A stretch of DNA of 33,243 bases from Gemmatimonadaceae bacterium. Its GTDB lineage: Bacteria; Gemmatimonadota; Gemmatimonadetes; Gemmatimonadales; Gemmatimonadaceae. The DNA is taken from the NCBI GenBank assembly GCA_025362035.1, contig JANYIN010000020.1, positions 1 to 33,243 of the forward strand, in the 5' to 3' direction. Below, in pieces: positions 8,451 through 15,747 of this stretch. The notes below the pieces were generated by a model. The model saw nothing but the letters and a program-made list of their open reading frames with translations, had not been told where the DNA came from and did not search any database. How positions within the stretch are numbered: the stretch's first letter is position 1; each line of letters opens with the position of its first letter. The position numbers and the translations under genes were made by a program.

Positions 8451-8828
8451 GATAGGCGGCTCCGCGCCAACGATGGTTCGCTTGGCGCCGACGAGAGGCA
8501 GCGTCGTACCGGCAATGGTCCGCTCCGCGCCGGCGATGGCCCGCTTCGCGCCGACGAGAGACGGCGCCGCGCTGACGGGAACCAGCTCCGCGCGCGCGAG
8601 AGACAGCTCCGCCCCGGCTGTGGACAGCTCCGCGCTGACGAGAGGCAACTCCGCACCGGCTATCGACTGATCCGCGCTTTCGAGAGGCGGCTCCGCGCCG
8701 GCGACGGACAGCTCCGCGGTGGCGATGGACAGCTCCGCGCTCACGAGAGACAGCGCCGCCCTGGCGATGGGCAGGTCCGCGCCAGCGAGGGACAGCTCCG
8801 CGCTGACGATGGATTGCTCCGCACCGGC
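8451..8828. repeat. 18-copy 21-bp tandem repeat array upstream of eutB
   Basis: Eighteen consecutive 21-base units fill 8451-8828 without insertions or deletions. The consensus begins GAGNGACAGCTCCGCGC and ends in four variable bases, usually YGRC; the first five or six units are the most diverged. Because 21 is a multiple of 3 and the units lack stops, long frames are open on both strands. On the plus strand (8259-8837) the heptads read like GQLRADE; on the minus strand (within 8046-8882) they read like AGAELSL. Neither frame has a convincing start, and the minus frame runs 200 bases into eutB, so I annotate no protein. The rest of 8285-8912 shows no gene. I found no cobalamin-riboswitch-like sequence here. 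Confidence 0.9.
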
Positions 8829-8912
8829 GAAAGGTGATCTCGAGTGGCGCCGTGAACACAACGGGTGCAACGCCGAATCCACGGATCACCCGTGAAGGGG
8901 CGTCTCGCGCCC

Positions 8913-9320
8913 TTACGCTGGCTGGCTGGAGAAGTTGCCGCGGATGGCCGCGCTCACACGGGTGAGCTTCCCCGTGAGCCGGGCAACGGGGCACCACAGC
9001 GTCCGTGCCTTCGCGAGTACCTTGCCGTCGGCCGCGCGGAGAATCTCCGTCAGTCGCTCGAACTTGTGTCCCTCGGCCGCCCCCACCCAGGTGCGCGCGA
9101 TGATGGCGTCACCTGGCAATGCTGGGGCCTTGTAGTCGATCTCATGGCGCAACGCGATCCAACTGACGCGCGCCTGATCCTCCGCGGTGGCGGCCGCAGT
9201 CCAGTGCGCGATGGCGGCCTCCTGCACCCAGCGCAGGTAGACCACGTTGTTCACGTGGCCCAGCTCGTCGATGTCGGCTGGCTGGACTGCAATCGGGTGT
9301 TCAAACGGGGCGATGGTCAT
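8913..9320 (-). CDS. Acyl-CoA thioesterase, 4HBT hot-dog fold
   Basis: 135 residues from ATG 9320, a typical length for a single hot-dog thioesterase. The signature VQPADIDELGHVNNVVYLRW carries the catalytic Asp (D-x-D-x-x-x-H-V-N-N-x-x-Y) of the YbgC/FatB-like 4HBT group, followed by ALRHEIDYKAPALPGD and the TLWCPVARLTGKL strand. Such enzymes hydrolyse acyl-CoA or acyl-ACP thioesters in the cytoplasm; the substrate cannot be read from sequence. A GGAAG lies just before ATG 9320. A TTG at 9407 with a strong TGAGGAGG site would add 29 residues, but that stretch has about 50% G/C at third positions and no family similarity, so I prefer 9320. Confidence 0.9.
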   Translation of the reverse strand: MTIAPFEHPIAVQPADIDELGHVNNVVYLRWVQEAAIAHWTAAATAEDQARVSWIALRHEIDYKAPALPGDAIIARTWVGAAEGHKFERLTEILRAADGKVLAKARTLWCPVARLTGKLTRVSAAIRGNFSSQPA

Positions 9321-9432
9321 TGCTTCCGTGGTGAAGCGAGTCAGGTCAGCGATGAAAGATCGAGCGCTTTCGTCGAAAATACCATCGCGCCATTCCGAAT
9401 GTCCCAAGTGCCTCCTCAGTGCGGGGAGGGTT

Positions 9433-9577
9433 GCTCGGGCACCCTCATGGCAATATTGCCATGAGGCTCCTGCCCGGGGGCCAGTTTTCTAGAATAGGGG
9501 GCGCAGCTCGGGCACCCTGATGGAAGTATTGCCATGAGGTTCCTGCCCGGGGGGTGCCCAGTCTTCCAGGATGGCAG
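9433..9577. repeat. Duplicated ~73-bp element with a perfect 24-bp palindrome
   Basis: Two direct copies of about 73 bases, 9433-9505 and 9506-9577, lie head to tail. Each begins GCTCGGGCACCCT and contains ATTGCCATGAGG followed by TCCTGCCCGGGG, then a diverged tail (CAGTTTTCTAGAATAG against CAGTCTTCCAGGATGG). In copy 1, bases 9443-9466 are a perfect palindrome with half-site CCTCATGGCAAT. In copy 2 (9516-9539) the left half is changed at three positions, so the symmetry is imperfect. It sits between the divergent thioesterase and Uma2 genes. It could be a dispersed palindromic (REP-like) repeat or a paired operator. There is no T-tract after either copy. Confidence 0.85.
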
Positions 9578-9867
9578 CGGTTGCCGTTGCTCGCGCGTCC
9601 TCGTGGGGACCAAGGTGGCCGCGCCGCGTTCTTCCCGTCCGCGTTACGACGGCCTTTGTTGCCAATCCACGACTCCGAACCGGCCACGGTCCCACTGGTC
9701 CGGCACGGGACGCTGCCGCCAAGATCGCTGCTGGGCTGACCGGCTTCGTTCGCGGGGCGGTCGAGCTTTTCGCCACCAGGTAAAGCGAAACGATGGCGCT
9801 CAGCTCGAAGTACTTCCGCACTATGCCGAGTGCCGACTGGACAAGATACTTGCCGAGGAGATAGTGT
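9578..9867. other. Intergenic stretch without a supported gene
   Basis: Together with 9321-9432 this completes the ~550-base gap between divergent genes. A 70-codon plus-strand frame (9571-9783) and a longer minus-strand frame (to 9884) are open, but neither has a ribosome-binding site or recognisable family features, so I see no gene here. Its last 15 bases hold the ribosome-binding site of the Uma2 gene. Confidence 0.5.
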
Positions 9868-10413
9868 ATGGCCATGGCGCTCACGGTTCCGCGTTATTCC
9901 GTCGGCGATCTCGAGCAATTTCCGAACGACGGGAATCGCTACGAGTTGCTCGATGGTACGCTCCTCGTGACACCGTCGCCGGGTGTGCCGCATCAGGCGA
10001 TTGCGACACGCATCGCCTTTGCCTTTGCGGAGCTCCAGGCAGTCGGGCAGGTGCACGTCTTTGCGCCGGGCGCCACCGTACTTCCACCGGCTACGCAACT
10101 CCAGCCGGACGTTCTCGTCGTTCCGGCGCGCTACTCCATCGAAAGCAAATGGCGGGACATCGACGAGCCCTGGCTCGCGGTCGAGGTCTTGAGCTCCTCG
10201 TCTCGCATTTACGATCGTGAGTTCAAGCGGGACGCTTACTTCGCGCTCGGTGTCCGCGAGGTGTGGCTCGTCGATATCCGGCAGAAGTCCGTCGAAGTGT
10301 GCCGTGCACCCGGTGCCGGTAAGATCGTCCGGGATGTGCTCATCTGGCGCATGCCCACAGCCGACGTCACGGTCCCGATCGATCTCGGCGTGCTGTTCGA
10401 AGGACTGCGCTGA
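9868..10413 (+). CDS. Uma2-family PD-(D/E)XK nuclease-like protein
   Basis: 181 residues spanning a complete Uma2 domain (formerly DUF820). Family motifs run in order: YSVGDLEQFPNDGNRYELLD with GTLLVTPSPGVPHQ, ATQLQPDVLVV (Asp of the PD motif), WLAVEVLSSSSRIYDREFKR (Glu and Lys of the E-x-K part) and YFALGVREVWLVDI. Uma2 proteins have a restriction-endonuclease fold and are abundant in cyanobacteria, Deinococcus and Gemmatimonadota, often in many copies; their biological role is unknown. The catalytic-motif residues are all present, so nuclease activity is possible. The ATG has an excellent AGGAG site 7 bases upstream. No partner antitoxin or methylase is adjacent; the neighbours are a repeat element and a DinB gene. 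Confidence 0.92.
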   Translation: MAMALTVPRYSVGDLEQFPNDGNRYELLDGTLLVTPSPGVPHQAIATRIAFAFAELQAVGQVHVFAPGATVLPPATQLQPDVLVVPARYSIESKWRDIDEPWLAVEVLSSSSRIYDREFKRDAYFALGVREVWLVDIRQKSVEVCRAPGAGKIVRDVLIWRMPTADVTVPIDLGVLFEGLR

Positions 10414-10502
10414 GGCAGCGAGCGGGTTGTCGAGGCATGCCTCCGTTGGAGTGAGACGCGGTCGAGAACAGGTTCCAACAACCAACGAAACAGGACTGTA
10501 CG

Positions 10503-11027
10503 ATGGACTTCGACCTCGCAGCCGGCGTAGCCATTCTGGAGCGCACGCCAGGTACCTTGCGCGCTATGCTCGACCGGCTCACGCCGAACTGGACGGACGC
10601 GACCGATGGTCCGGACTCGTGGAGCCCCTATGTCATCGTCGGTCATCTGATACACGGCGAGCGCACCGACTGGATCCAACGCGCGCAAATCATTCTCGCC
10701 CAGGGTCCGAACCGTCGCTTCACGCCGTACGACCGCTTCGCCCAGTTGAGCGAGAGTCAGGGGAAGCCACTTGCGGAGCTGCTCGAGGAGTTCGCTCGAC
10801 TTCGGGCGGGGAACCTGGCCACGTTGGGTGCGTGGAACTTGTCCGGGGCGCAACTGGACCTGGAAGGCGAGCATCCAGAGTTCGGTTCAGTCACGTTGCG
10901 GCAGCTACTGGCCACCTGGGTGGCGCATGATTTGGGGCACGTCGCCCAGACCGCCCGAGTCATGGCGAAGCAGTACCGCGGGGCGGTTGGCCCGTGGCGC
11001 GCGTATCTTCCTGTCATGGATCGGTGA
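10503..11027 (+). CDS. DinB-family protein
   Basis: A 174-residue cytoplasmic DinB four-helix protein. The first helix runs through ILERTPGTLRAMLDRL, followed by the W-S-P-Y-V-I-V-G-H-L-I-H-G-E segment with the first metal-ligand His, and the C-terminal LLATWVAHDLGHVAQTARVM with the H-x3-H pair, so the three-His metal site is intact. Known relatives are thiol-dependent metalloenzymes (bacillithiol or mycothiol transferases) or damage-inducible proteins of unknown activity; nothing here identifies a thiol cofactor. ATG 10503 has an AGGA site 7 bases upstream. It follows Uma2 by 89 bases and precedes the amidohydrolase by 125 bases. Confidence 0.9.
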   Translation: MDFDLAAGVAILERTPGTLRAMLDRLTPNWTDATDGPDSWSPYVIVGHLIHGERTDWIQRAQIILAQGPNRRFTPYDRFAQLSESQGKPLAELLEEFARLRAGNLATLGAWNLSGAQLDLEGEHPEFGSVTLRQLLATWVAHDLGHVAQTARVMAKQYRGAVGPWRAYLPVMDR

Positions 11028-11152
11028 GACTCGGTCCATCGACGGAACCGTTTCATCGATTCCGACCGCGTTTCGGATCTCAGCCTGAACGTAGTGTTCC
11101 CCCGAGCTGTACAAGCCGCAGTTGCGCGTCGCACCCGTGCTCCCGGAGACCT

Positions 11153-12880
11153 ATGCTACCCCGATTCTTCGCCAACGTCCGTGGCTCGGACCGCGGTGCA
11201 ACCACCGGCCTGGCGCTGGCGGCGCTATTGTCTCTCGGGTGCACGACGATTCGTACGCGGCCCGCGACGGACTTCGACGCGATCATCCGTCAGGGCACGA
11301 TCTACGACGGTTCCGGCCACGCCGGGTTCACGGCAGACCTGGGGATCGTCGCCGACTCCATTGCGTTCATCGGTGACCTGTCCGCGGCGCATGGCCGCCG
11401 CGAAATCGACGCGCGCGGGCTGGCTGTGGCGCCCGGCTTCATCAACATGATGGACCACTCCGAAGACGCGCTGATCGCGGACGGGCGCGCGCAGAGTGCG
11501 ATGCGCCAGGGCGTCACGCTCGCCGTCATGGGCGAGGGAGACTCCATGGGTCCGCTCTCGGATGCCATGAAGCAGGTGATGCGTGAGCAGCAGGCCGACA
11601 TCAAGTATCCCATCGAATGGACCACGCTGGGGCAATACCTCGAATATCTCGAGCGGCGCGGCATCTCGACGAATGTGGCATCCCTGGTTGGGGCCGCGAC
11701 GATTCGGGAAAACGTGCTGGGTTTCGCAGATCGAGCCCCTGACCCTGCTGAGTTGGCCCGCATGCAGCAATTGGTGCGTCAGGCGATGGAGGAAGGCGCG
11801 CTCGGTGTCGGCTCCGCTTTGATTTACGCTCCTGGGTTCTACGCGAAGACCGACGAGCTGATCGCGCTGATGAAGGCGGCGGCCCCGTACGGGGGTATCT
11901 ACGCGTCCCATATGCGTAGCGAAGGCAACCGGCTGCTGGAAGGCGTGGACGAATTGCTCGCCATCGCGCGCGAGAGCGGCGCGCCGGCCGAGATCTATCA
12001 CCTGAAGGCTGCCGGCGTGGGTAACTGGGGCAAGCTGCCGGCCGTCATCGCGAAAGTGGATTCAGCGCGAAACGCGGGCGCGCACATCACGGCCGACATG
12101 TACACCTACATCGCTGGCGCGACCGGTCTGGATGCCTCGATGCCCCCGTGGGTACAGGAGGGCGGGTATCGTCAATGGGCCGAACGTTTGAAGGATCCTG
12201 CCATTCGGGCCCGTGTGGCGAAGGAGATGCGCGAGCCGACGAACGCCTGGGAGAATCTGTACTACGGCACCGGCTCGCCCGACAAGGTGCTGTTACTGGC
12301 GTTCAAGAACCCCGCGCTGAAGCCGCTGACCGGCAAGACGCTTGGTGACGTGGCGCGAATGCGCAACAAGCCGCCGGAAGACGTGGCGATGGACCTGGTG
12401 GTGGAGGACGGCACGCGCGTGGGCGTCGCGTACTTCCTGATGTCCGAGGACAACGTCCGTCGCCAGGTCCAGATTCCGTGGGTGAGCTTCGGCGCTGACG
12501 AAGCGGCGCTTGCCCCGGAAGGGCCGTTTCTGCTATCGAATCCCCACCCGCGCGCCTACGGCAACGTTGCGAGGCTACTGGGCCGTTACGTGCGCGACGA
12601 GAAGTTGATTCCGCTGGAGGAGGCCGTTCGCCGCCTCAGCGCGTTGCCGGCGCAGAACCTCAAGCTCCAGCGGCGCGGTATGCTCGAGTCGGGGTATTTC
12701 GCTGACGTGGTGGTCTTCGACCCCGCTCGGATTCAGGATCACGCGACGTTCGAGCAACCGCATCAATATGCGACTGGTGTGGTGCACGTATTCGTGAACG
12801 GCACACAGGTGATCGATGGCGGAGAGCACACGGGGGCAACGCCCGGGCACTTCGTGCGCGGGCCAGGGTGGAAGCGATAG
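11153..12880 (+). CDS. Lipid-anchored N-acyl-D-amino-acid deacylase-like amidohydrolase
   Basis: 575 residues. ATG 11153 has GGAG 4 bases upstream. Residues 1-30 form a lipoprotein signal (LALAALLSLGC, Cys30). The rest is an amidohydrolase of the D-aminoacylase group: the AIIRQGTIYDGSG start of the small beta domain, LAVAPGFINMMDHSED, EEGALGVGSALIYAPG, YASHMRSEG, AEIYHLKAAG, the catalytic-Asp region WVSFGADEAALAPEG, and the closing GYFADVVVFDP. Classical members hydrolyse N-acyl-D-amino acids. However, the metal-binding H-x-H after PGFI is not intact: the first His position is Met (about residue 100), while His102 remains. The substrate is therefore uncertain; a dipeptidase or altered-metal hydrolase is possible. 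It would act at the outer surface or in the periplasm. Confidence 0.85.
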   Translation: MLPRFFANVRGSDRGATTGLALAALLSLGCTTIRTRPATDFDAIIRQGTIYDGSGHAGFTADLGIVADSIAFIGDLSAAHGRREIDARGLAVAPGFINMMDHSEDALIADGRAQSAMRQGVTLAVMGEGDSMGPLSDAMKQVMREQQADIKYPIEWTTLGQYLEYLERRGISTNVASLVGAATIRENVLGFADRAPDPAELARMQQLVRQAMEEGALGVGSALIYAPGFYAKTDELIALMKAAAPYGGIYASHMRSEGNRLLEGVDELLAIARESGAPAEIYHLKAAGVGNWGKLPAVIAKVDSARNAGAHITADMYTYIAGATGLDASMPPWVQEGGYRQWAERLKDPAIRARVAKEMREPTNAWENLYYGTGSPDKVLLLAFKNPALKPLTGKTLGDVARMRNKPPEDVAMDLVVEDGTRVGVAYFLMSEDNVRRQVQIPWVSFGADEAALAPEGPFLLSNPHPRAYGNVARLLGRYVRDEKLIPLEEAVRRLSALPAQNLKLQRRGMLESGYFADVVVFDPARIQDHATFEQPHQYATGVVHVFVNGTQVIDGGEHTGATPGHFVRGPGWKR

Positions 12881-12887
12881 GGCCGTT

Positions 12888-12900
12888 CGCCGCAGTGCGG
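12888..12900. terminator. Possible short hairpin at convergent junction
   Basis: GCCGC-AGT-GCGGC forms a 5-bp GC stem with a 3-base loop, between the stops of the amidohydrolase (plus) and the alpha/beta hydrolase (minus). It has no T-tract on either side, so a terminator role is only a guess from position. Confidence 0.22.
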
Positions 12901-12915
12901 CTCGCTCTTCGGCTA

Positions 12916-13992
12916 CTACGGAAAGATGACCGGCAGTACGACATCGGTGGTGAAGATGCAGCGGTCGTTGTGGCCGCACTCGGGGACGATGATCGCCTGA
13001 TGCTTCGCGCCGAGCGTTTCGGTGACATATTTGACGAAGGCTTCGCCGCGTGCTCGTCGCGTGGGACCCTGCGCCATCGCCGTCGGCGACGAATCGAAGC
13101 CGCCGAGCGGAAGCACGTCCACCTGGCCCAGCAAATAGGTCGTCGGGCGCTCGACCAGATGCGTCCTCAACTGGTCATCCGTCATCGTCGCCGTATAGCC
13201 GCTGGTGCGATTCTCCAGCCCTGCGGGCCAGCGGTTGTAGTTGGATGCCTTCATCGAGTCGAACGGACCGTACGTGAACTGTGTGTGCAGCTTTTCACCG
13301 GAGGCGCCCAGAGCTTCCTTGTCGGCCATGGCCGGGTCGGCATCACCAGTGGGAAGCGGCCTCACCGCGGCCGGCCACGCGTAACTCGACGGATTGGCAA
13401 CGACGTAGGTGACGCTCGCGCCGAGCGTGCCGTGGACCTTGTTGGCCATCTCGTAGCGCGTGACCAACTGGCCTCCGGCCGAATGGCCTGCGACCACGAC
13501 CTTCGTGAGATTCGGAAACATCTTCCTGTCGGCCAGCCTGCGGAGGATCTCGTCCACGAAGTCGAACGACGAGACCGTGGGGTTCGACGGGGACATGCCG
13601 CCCGACCGCCAACTGTCGCCGCCGTTTGGCCACACGACCTCATTTGCCTGCGGCTTGTCGGGGGCCGCGATGAGTCGCGGGGCGATGATGACTGTGTTGT
13701 CGAGTGCGCCCGCGAGAAACGCCGCCGCGGTGGCCGTTGCGAAGTAGTGGTCCGCATTGCGGTTGGCGCCGTGCACCATGATGAGCGCGCGCGTCACCGA
13801 CGCGTTGGGCGTGCCGAGCGGATGGGTGGAGTAGACCATGGAGCGCGCGGGCCCGTTGCCGAAGGTGATCCATTGTTCGCACGTCGCGGTTGCCGTTGTG
13901 CATGGCGCCCCGTCCGCGGGCGCGCGACCGGACTCAGGAAGGGACGTCAGTGCAGCGACGACGGCGACGAGCAGAGCGGTTCGCATGAGCAT
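12916..13992 (-). CDS. Secreted alpha/beta hydrolase
   Basis: 358 residues with a signal peptide (MRTALLVAVVAALTSLPESG). The fold is an alpha/beta hydrolase: the oxyanion segment ALIMVHGANRNADHYF, the nucleophile elbow VVVAGHSAGGQLVTRY (G-x-S-x-G serine), and a late His in ECGHNDRCIFT that would complete the triad; an Asp in GQVDVLPLGGFD is a candidate third member. Four Cys residues, a close pair (about 31 and 38) and a late pair, suggest disulphides outside the cytoplasm. The arrangement resembles secreted esterases and polyester or feruloyl depolymerases, but no substrate-specific feature is visible. ATG 13992 and ATG 13986 are both possible; neither has a clear ribosome-binding site. Convergent with the preceding gene. 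Confidence 0.82.
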   Translation of the reverse strand: MLMRTALLVAVVAALTSLPESGRAPADGAPCTTATATCEQWITFGNGPARSMVYSTHPLGTPNASVTRALIMVHGANRNADHYFATATAAAFLAGALDNTVIIAPRLIAAPDKPQANEVVWPNGGDSWRSGGMSPSNPTVSSFDFVDEILRRLADRKMFPNLTKVVVAGHSAGGQLVTRYEMANKVHGTLGASVTYVVANPSSYAWPAAVRPLPTGDADPAMADKEALGASGEKLHTQFTYGPFDSMKASNYNRWPAGLENRTSGYTATMTDDQLRTHLVERPTTYLLGQVDVLPLGGFDSSPTAMAQGPTRRARGEAFVKYVTETLGAKHQAIIVPECGHNDRCIFTTDVVLPVIFP

Positions 13993-14222
13993 GGGCTGAG
14001 AGATGACGACCGAGTATCTTGTCTGGCCCGGACAATACTAACGCTCATGCCACGAGGTCCGCGACGGAACCGCTGCAATGGCGGACCCGCATTCCCCACG
14101 ACCGAAAATGTCACGATCGTGTGATGTCGGGACGTGACGCTCGATTCGCAGCTCGCCGCCTGCTACGATGCGACACGGTGTTCTGGGCTCTCTTGCCATC
14201 CTCAGTATCCCGGAGTCGGAGC

Positions 14223-15161
14223 GTGCAGCTCGGTTGGATGACCGCCATCGCGCGTCGTGTTCTTCCTCTCAGCTGTGCCCTTGCACTGGGCATTCCGCCG
14301 CTCGCCACGTCGCACTTTATGTGGGGGGAGGTCGGTCATCGGATCACGGCGCAGGCGGCTGTGTCCGCACTCCCGGACAGCATGCCGGCTTTCTTTCGCA
14401 AGGCGTCGGGTCAGCTGGCGTACCTCAATCCGGAGCCCGATCGATGGCGGAGCGGAGCGGAGCAGGCCCGCGATCCGGCGCTGAACATCGCATCCGGCGC
14501 AGAGCACTTCATCGATACGGAAATGATTCCAGCGGATCGCCGTGCGAATGCGTTCGCCGCGCCGACGCGCAACGCGTACGCCGACACGCTTCGGGTCCTC
14601 GGCGTGAGTGCGGAAGTTGCGGGCGTGCTGCCGTTTCGAATTCTCGAGCTCGCGCAGACGCTTCGCATCGAATTCGGACTCTGGCGAGCGGCGCCAAACG
14701 CTCAGACACGGGAGTGGATTGAAGCACGCATCATCAACGACGCTGGCATCCTCGGTCACTACGTGGCCGATGCCTCGAACCCGGCTCATACGTCGGTGCA
14801 TTACAACGGGTGGGTGGGCGCGAACCCAAACGGCTACGCCACGGACAAGCAGTTCCATTCGCGATTCGAATCGGTGTACGTGCAGTCGCAAATTGCTCTC
14901 GGCGACGTACAGCCGCTGGTGGGACTGACGCTGCGCGTCTATCCCGACCTGCGACCGGCCATTCTCGCGTACCTCAACGAAACGTTTGGGGAAGTCGAAC
15001 ACCTGTATCAGCTCGACAAGGCGGCTCCGTTCAACGCGGCGACGACGTCCACTGCCGACAAGCGATTCGCCGCCGAGCGTCTTGCGGCGGGTGCTCGCAT
15101 GTTGCGCGACCTCTGGTGGACCGCCTGGATCACCAGCGACGCAAGCGAATCGCGACGTTGA
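14223..15161 (+). CDS. Secreted S1/P1-type nuclease
   Basis: 312 residues from GTG 14223, which has GGAG 7 bases upstream; ATG 14238 is the alternative without one. After the signal peptide (RRVLPLSCALALGIPPLA) the mature protein should begin at or near Trp34 in FMWGEVGHR. In this family the N-terminal Trp amino group and the His of W-G-x-x-G-H bind the catalytic trinuclear zinc site. Other ligands are visible in SGAEHFIDTEM and in ILGHYVADASNPAHTSVHYN (H-x-x-x-D with the later His). These enzymes cut single-stranded DNA and RNA and release 3' phosphate from nucleotides, and a few relatives are phospholipases C. The likely role is extracellular nucleic acid scavenging. Confidence 0.88.
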   Translation: MQLGWMTAIARRVLPLSCALALGIPPLATSHFMWGEVGHRITAQAAVSALPDSMPAFFRKASGQLAYLNPEPDRWRSGAEQARDPALNIASGAEHFIDTEMIPADRRANAFAAPTRNAYADTLRVLGVSAEVAGVLPFRILELAQTLRIEFGLWRAAPNAQTREWIEARIINDAGILGHYVADASNPAHTSVHYNGWVGANPNGYATDKQFHSRFESVYVQSQIALGDVQPLVGLTLRVYPDLRPAILAYLNETFGEVEHLYQLDKAAPFNAATTSTADKRFAAERLAAGARMLRDLWWTAWITSDASESRR

Positions 15162-15295
15162 GCTTCCCACGGCGACCGCTGGGCGCAATCCGCGTCCCGC
15201 ACGCTGTTACAGATCTTCTACACTCTCGGCGGAGCGCGGCCGAGCGATTGTCGCCGCCCGCGCGCATATTGAACGCAACCTGACGGGAGGGCCTC

Positions 15296-15373
15296 GTGCC
15301 TGAACAAGAACCAATGCGCATCGTCCTCACGGAGGAGCAGCGCGAGATGGTCAAACGCCTTTCCGGTGGGTGA
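15296..15373 (+). CDS. Small ORF, 25 residues
   Basis: A GTG-initiated ORF with a strong GGGAGG site 6 bases upstream. It encodes MPEQEPMRIVLTEEQREMVKR followed by LSGG. The RIVLTEEQ... helix recalls the beginning of short (40-60 residue) proteins I associate with Gemmatimonadota, in which an I-x-L-T-x-E-Q segment is followed by K-x-A-T-G. Here the frame stops just where the second half would begin, 3 bases before the end of the convergent gene. It is either a genuine small protein or a truncated remnant. No function can be assigned. Confidence 0.42.
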   Translation: MPEQEPMRIVLTEEQREMVKRLSGG

Positions 15374-15376
15374 CGG

Positions 15377-15649
15377 TCATCCCAGATACCGTCGCGCGAC
15401 CTGCTCCAGTCGGTCATCCCCGGCGTCCTCCGCCTCGCTGAGGATCTCTTCCACGAGCGACCGAAGCCGCGGTTCGCCCCAGTAGTAGCCAGTCGCGCGC
15501 TCGGCGAGTTGCGTTTCGTTCACGCGTGCCGCCTCCAGCAAAGCGCGCGCGGCGGCGCGATCGAAGCGCGGGTCGTCCCGCTCCGGCAGATCGTAGTTGC
15601 GCCGAGGCATCTCGCCTTCGGCATCGTCTCTCAGGAATGCACGTGACAT
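15377..15649 (-). CDS. Small acidic conserved-looking protein, function unknown
   Basis: 90 residues, acidic, probably cytoplasmic and mostly helical: MSRAFLRDDAEGEMPRR, a Pro/Asp-rich linker (YDLPERDDPRFD), then helices with AARALLEAARVN, ERATGYYWGEPRLRSLVEEI and a C-terminal RLEQVARRYL. ATG 15649 has a GGGAG site 8 bases upstream, supporting a real gene. The MSRAF start is also seen at the head of some GreA/GreB-like proteins, but the coiled-coil and C-terminal domains of those factors are missing, so I make no functional call. The repeated AE and RL pattern suggests a small scaffold or binding protein. Confidence 0.68.
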   Translation of the reverse strand: MSRAFLRDDAEGEMPRRNYDLPERDDPRFDRAAARALLEAARVNETQLAERATGYYWGEPRLRSLVEEILSEAEDAGDDRLEQVARRYLG

Positions 15650-15747
15650 GGTGTTTCTCCCTTCCTATGCTATCCCACGGCGAGCGCATCACTATTCTAC
15701 GTCACTGGGACCTTCGATGCGAACAAGCCTGTTACCCAGGACCCGCT

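Noticed and set aside
8259..8837. Plus-strand 192-codon frame with GQLRADE-like heptads
   Set aside because: No ribosome-binding site; the part outside the repeats shows no family features, and the other frames over the array are equally open. Kept as a repeat and a finding, not as a gene.
8046..8882. Long minus-strand frame covering the 21-bp array and the start of eutB
   Set aside because: It has a GTG start without a ribosome-binding site and overlaps about 200 bases of eutB in another frame. It is open because a stop-free 21-bp unit is repeated.
8285..8912. Cobalamin riboswitch upstream of eutB
   Set aside because: I looked for a B12-box-like conserved core, because EutBC needs adenosylcobalamin, and saw none; the region is mostly the 21-bp array.
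8895..8914. Hairpin AAGGG(G)CG / CGCCCTT overlapping the thioesterase stop
   Set aside because: The stem is interrupted by a bulge and no T-tract follows on the minus strand, so I do not call a terminator.
9443..9466. Palindrome as an intrinsic terminator
   Set aside because: It lies upstream of both divergent genes and has no T-tract on either side; it would also have almost no loop.
9489..9884. Minus-strand 131-codon frame over the palindromic repeats
   Set aside because: The C-terminal half is a translation of the repeat element; there is no ribosome-binding site and it overlaps the Uma2 start.
14111..14124. TCAC-GATCGT-GTGA symmetric site between the divergent hydrolase and nuclease genes
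   Set aside because: Short and with a GATC core that is common in such DNA; it may be an operator, but one site without a known regulator is not enough.
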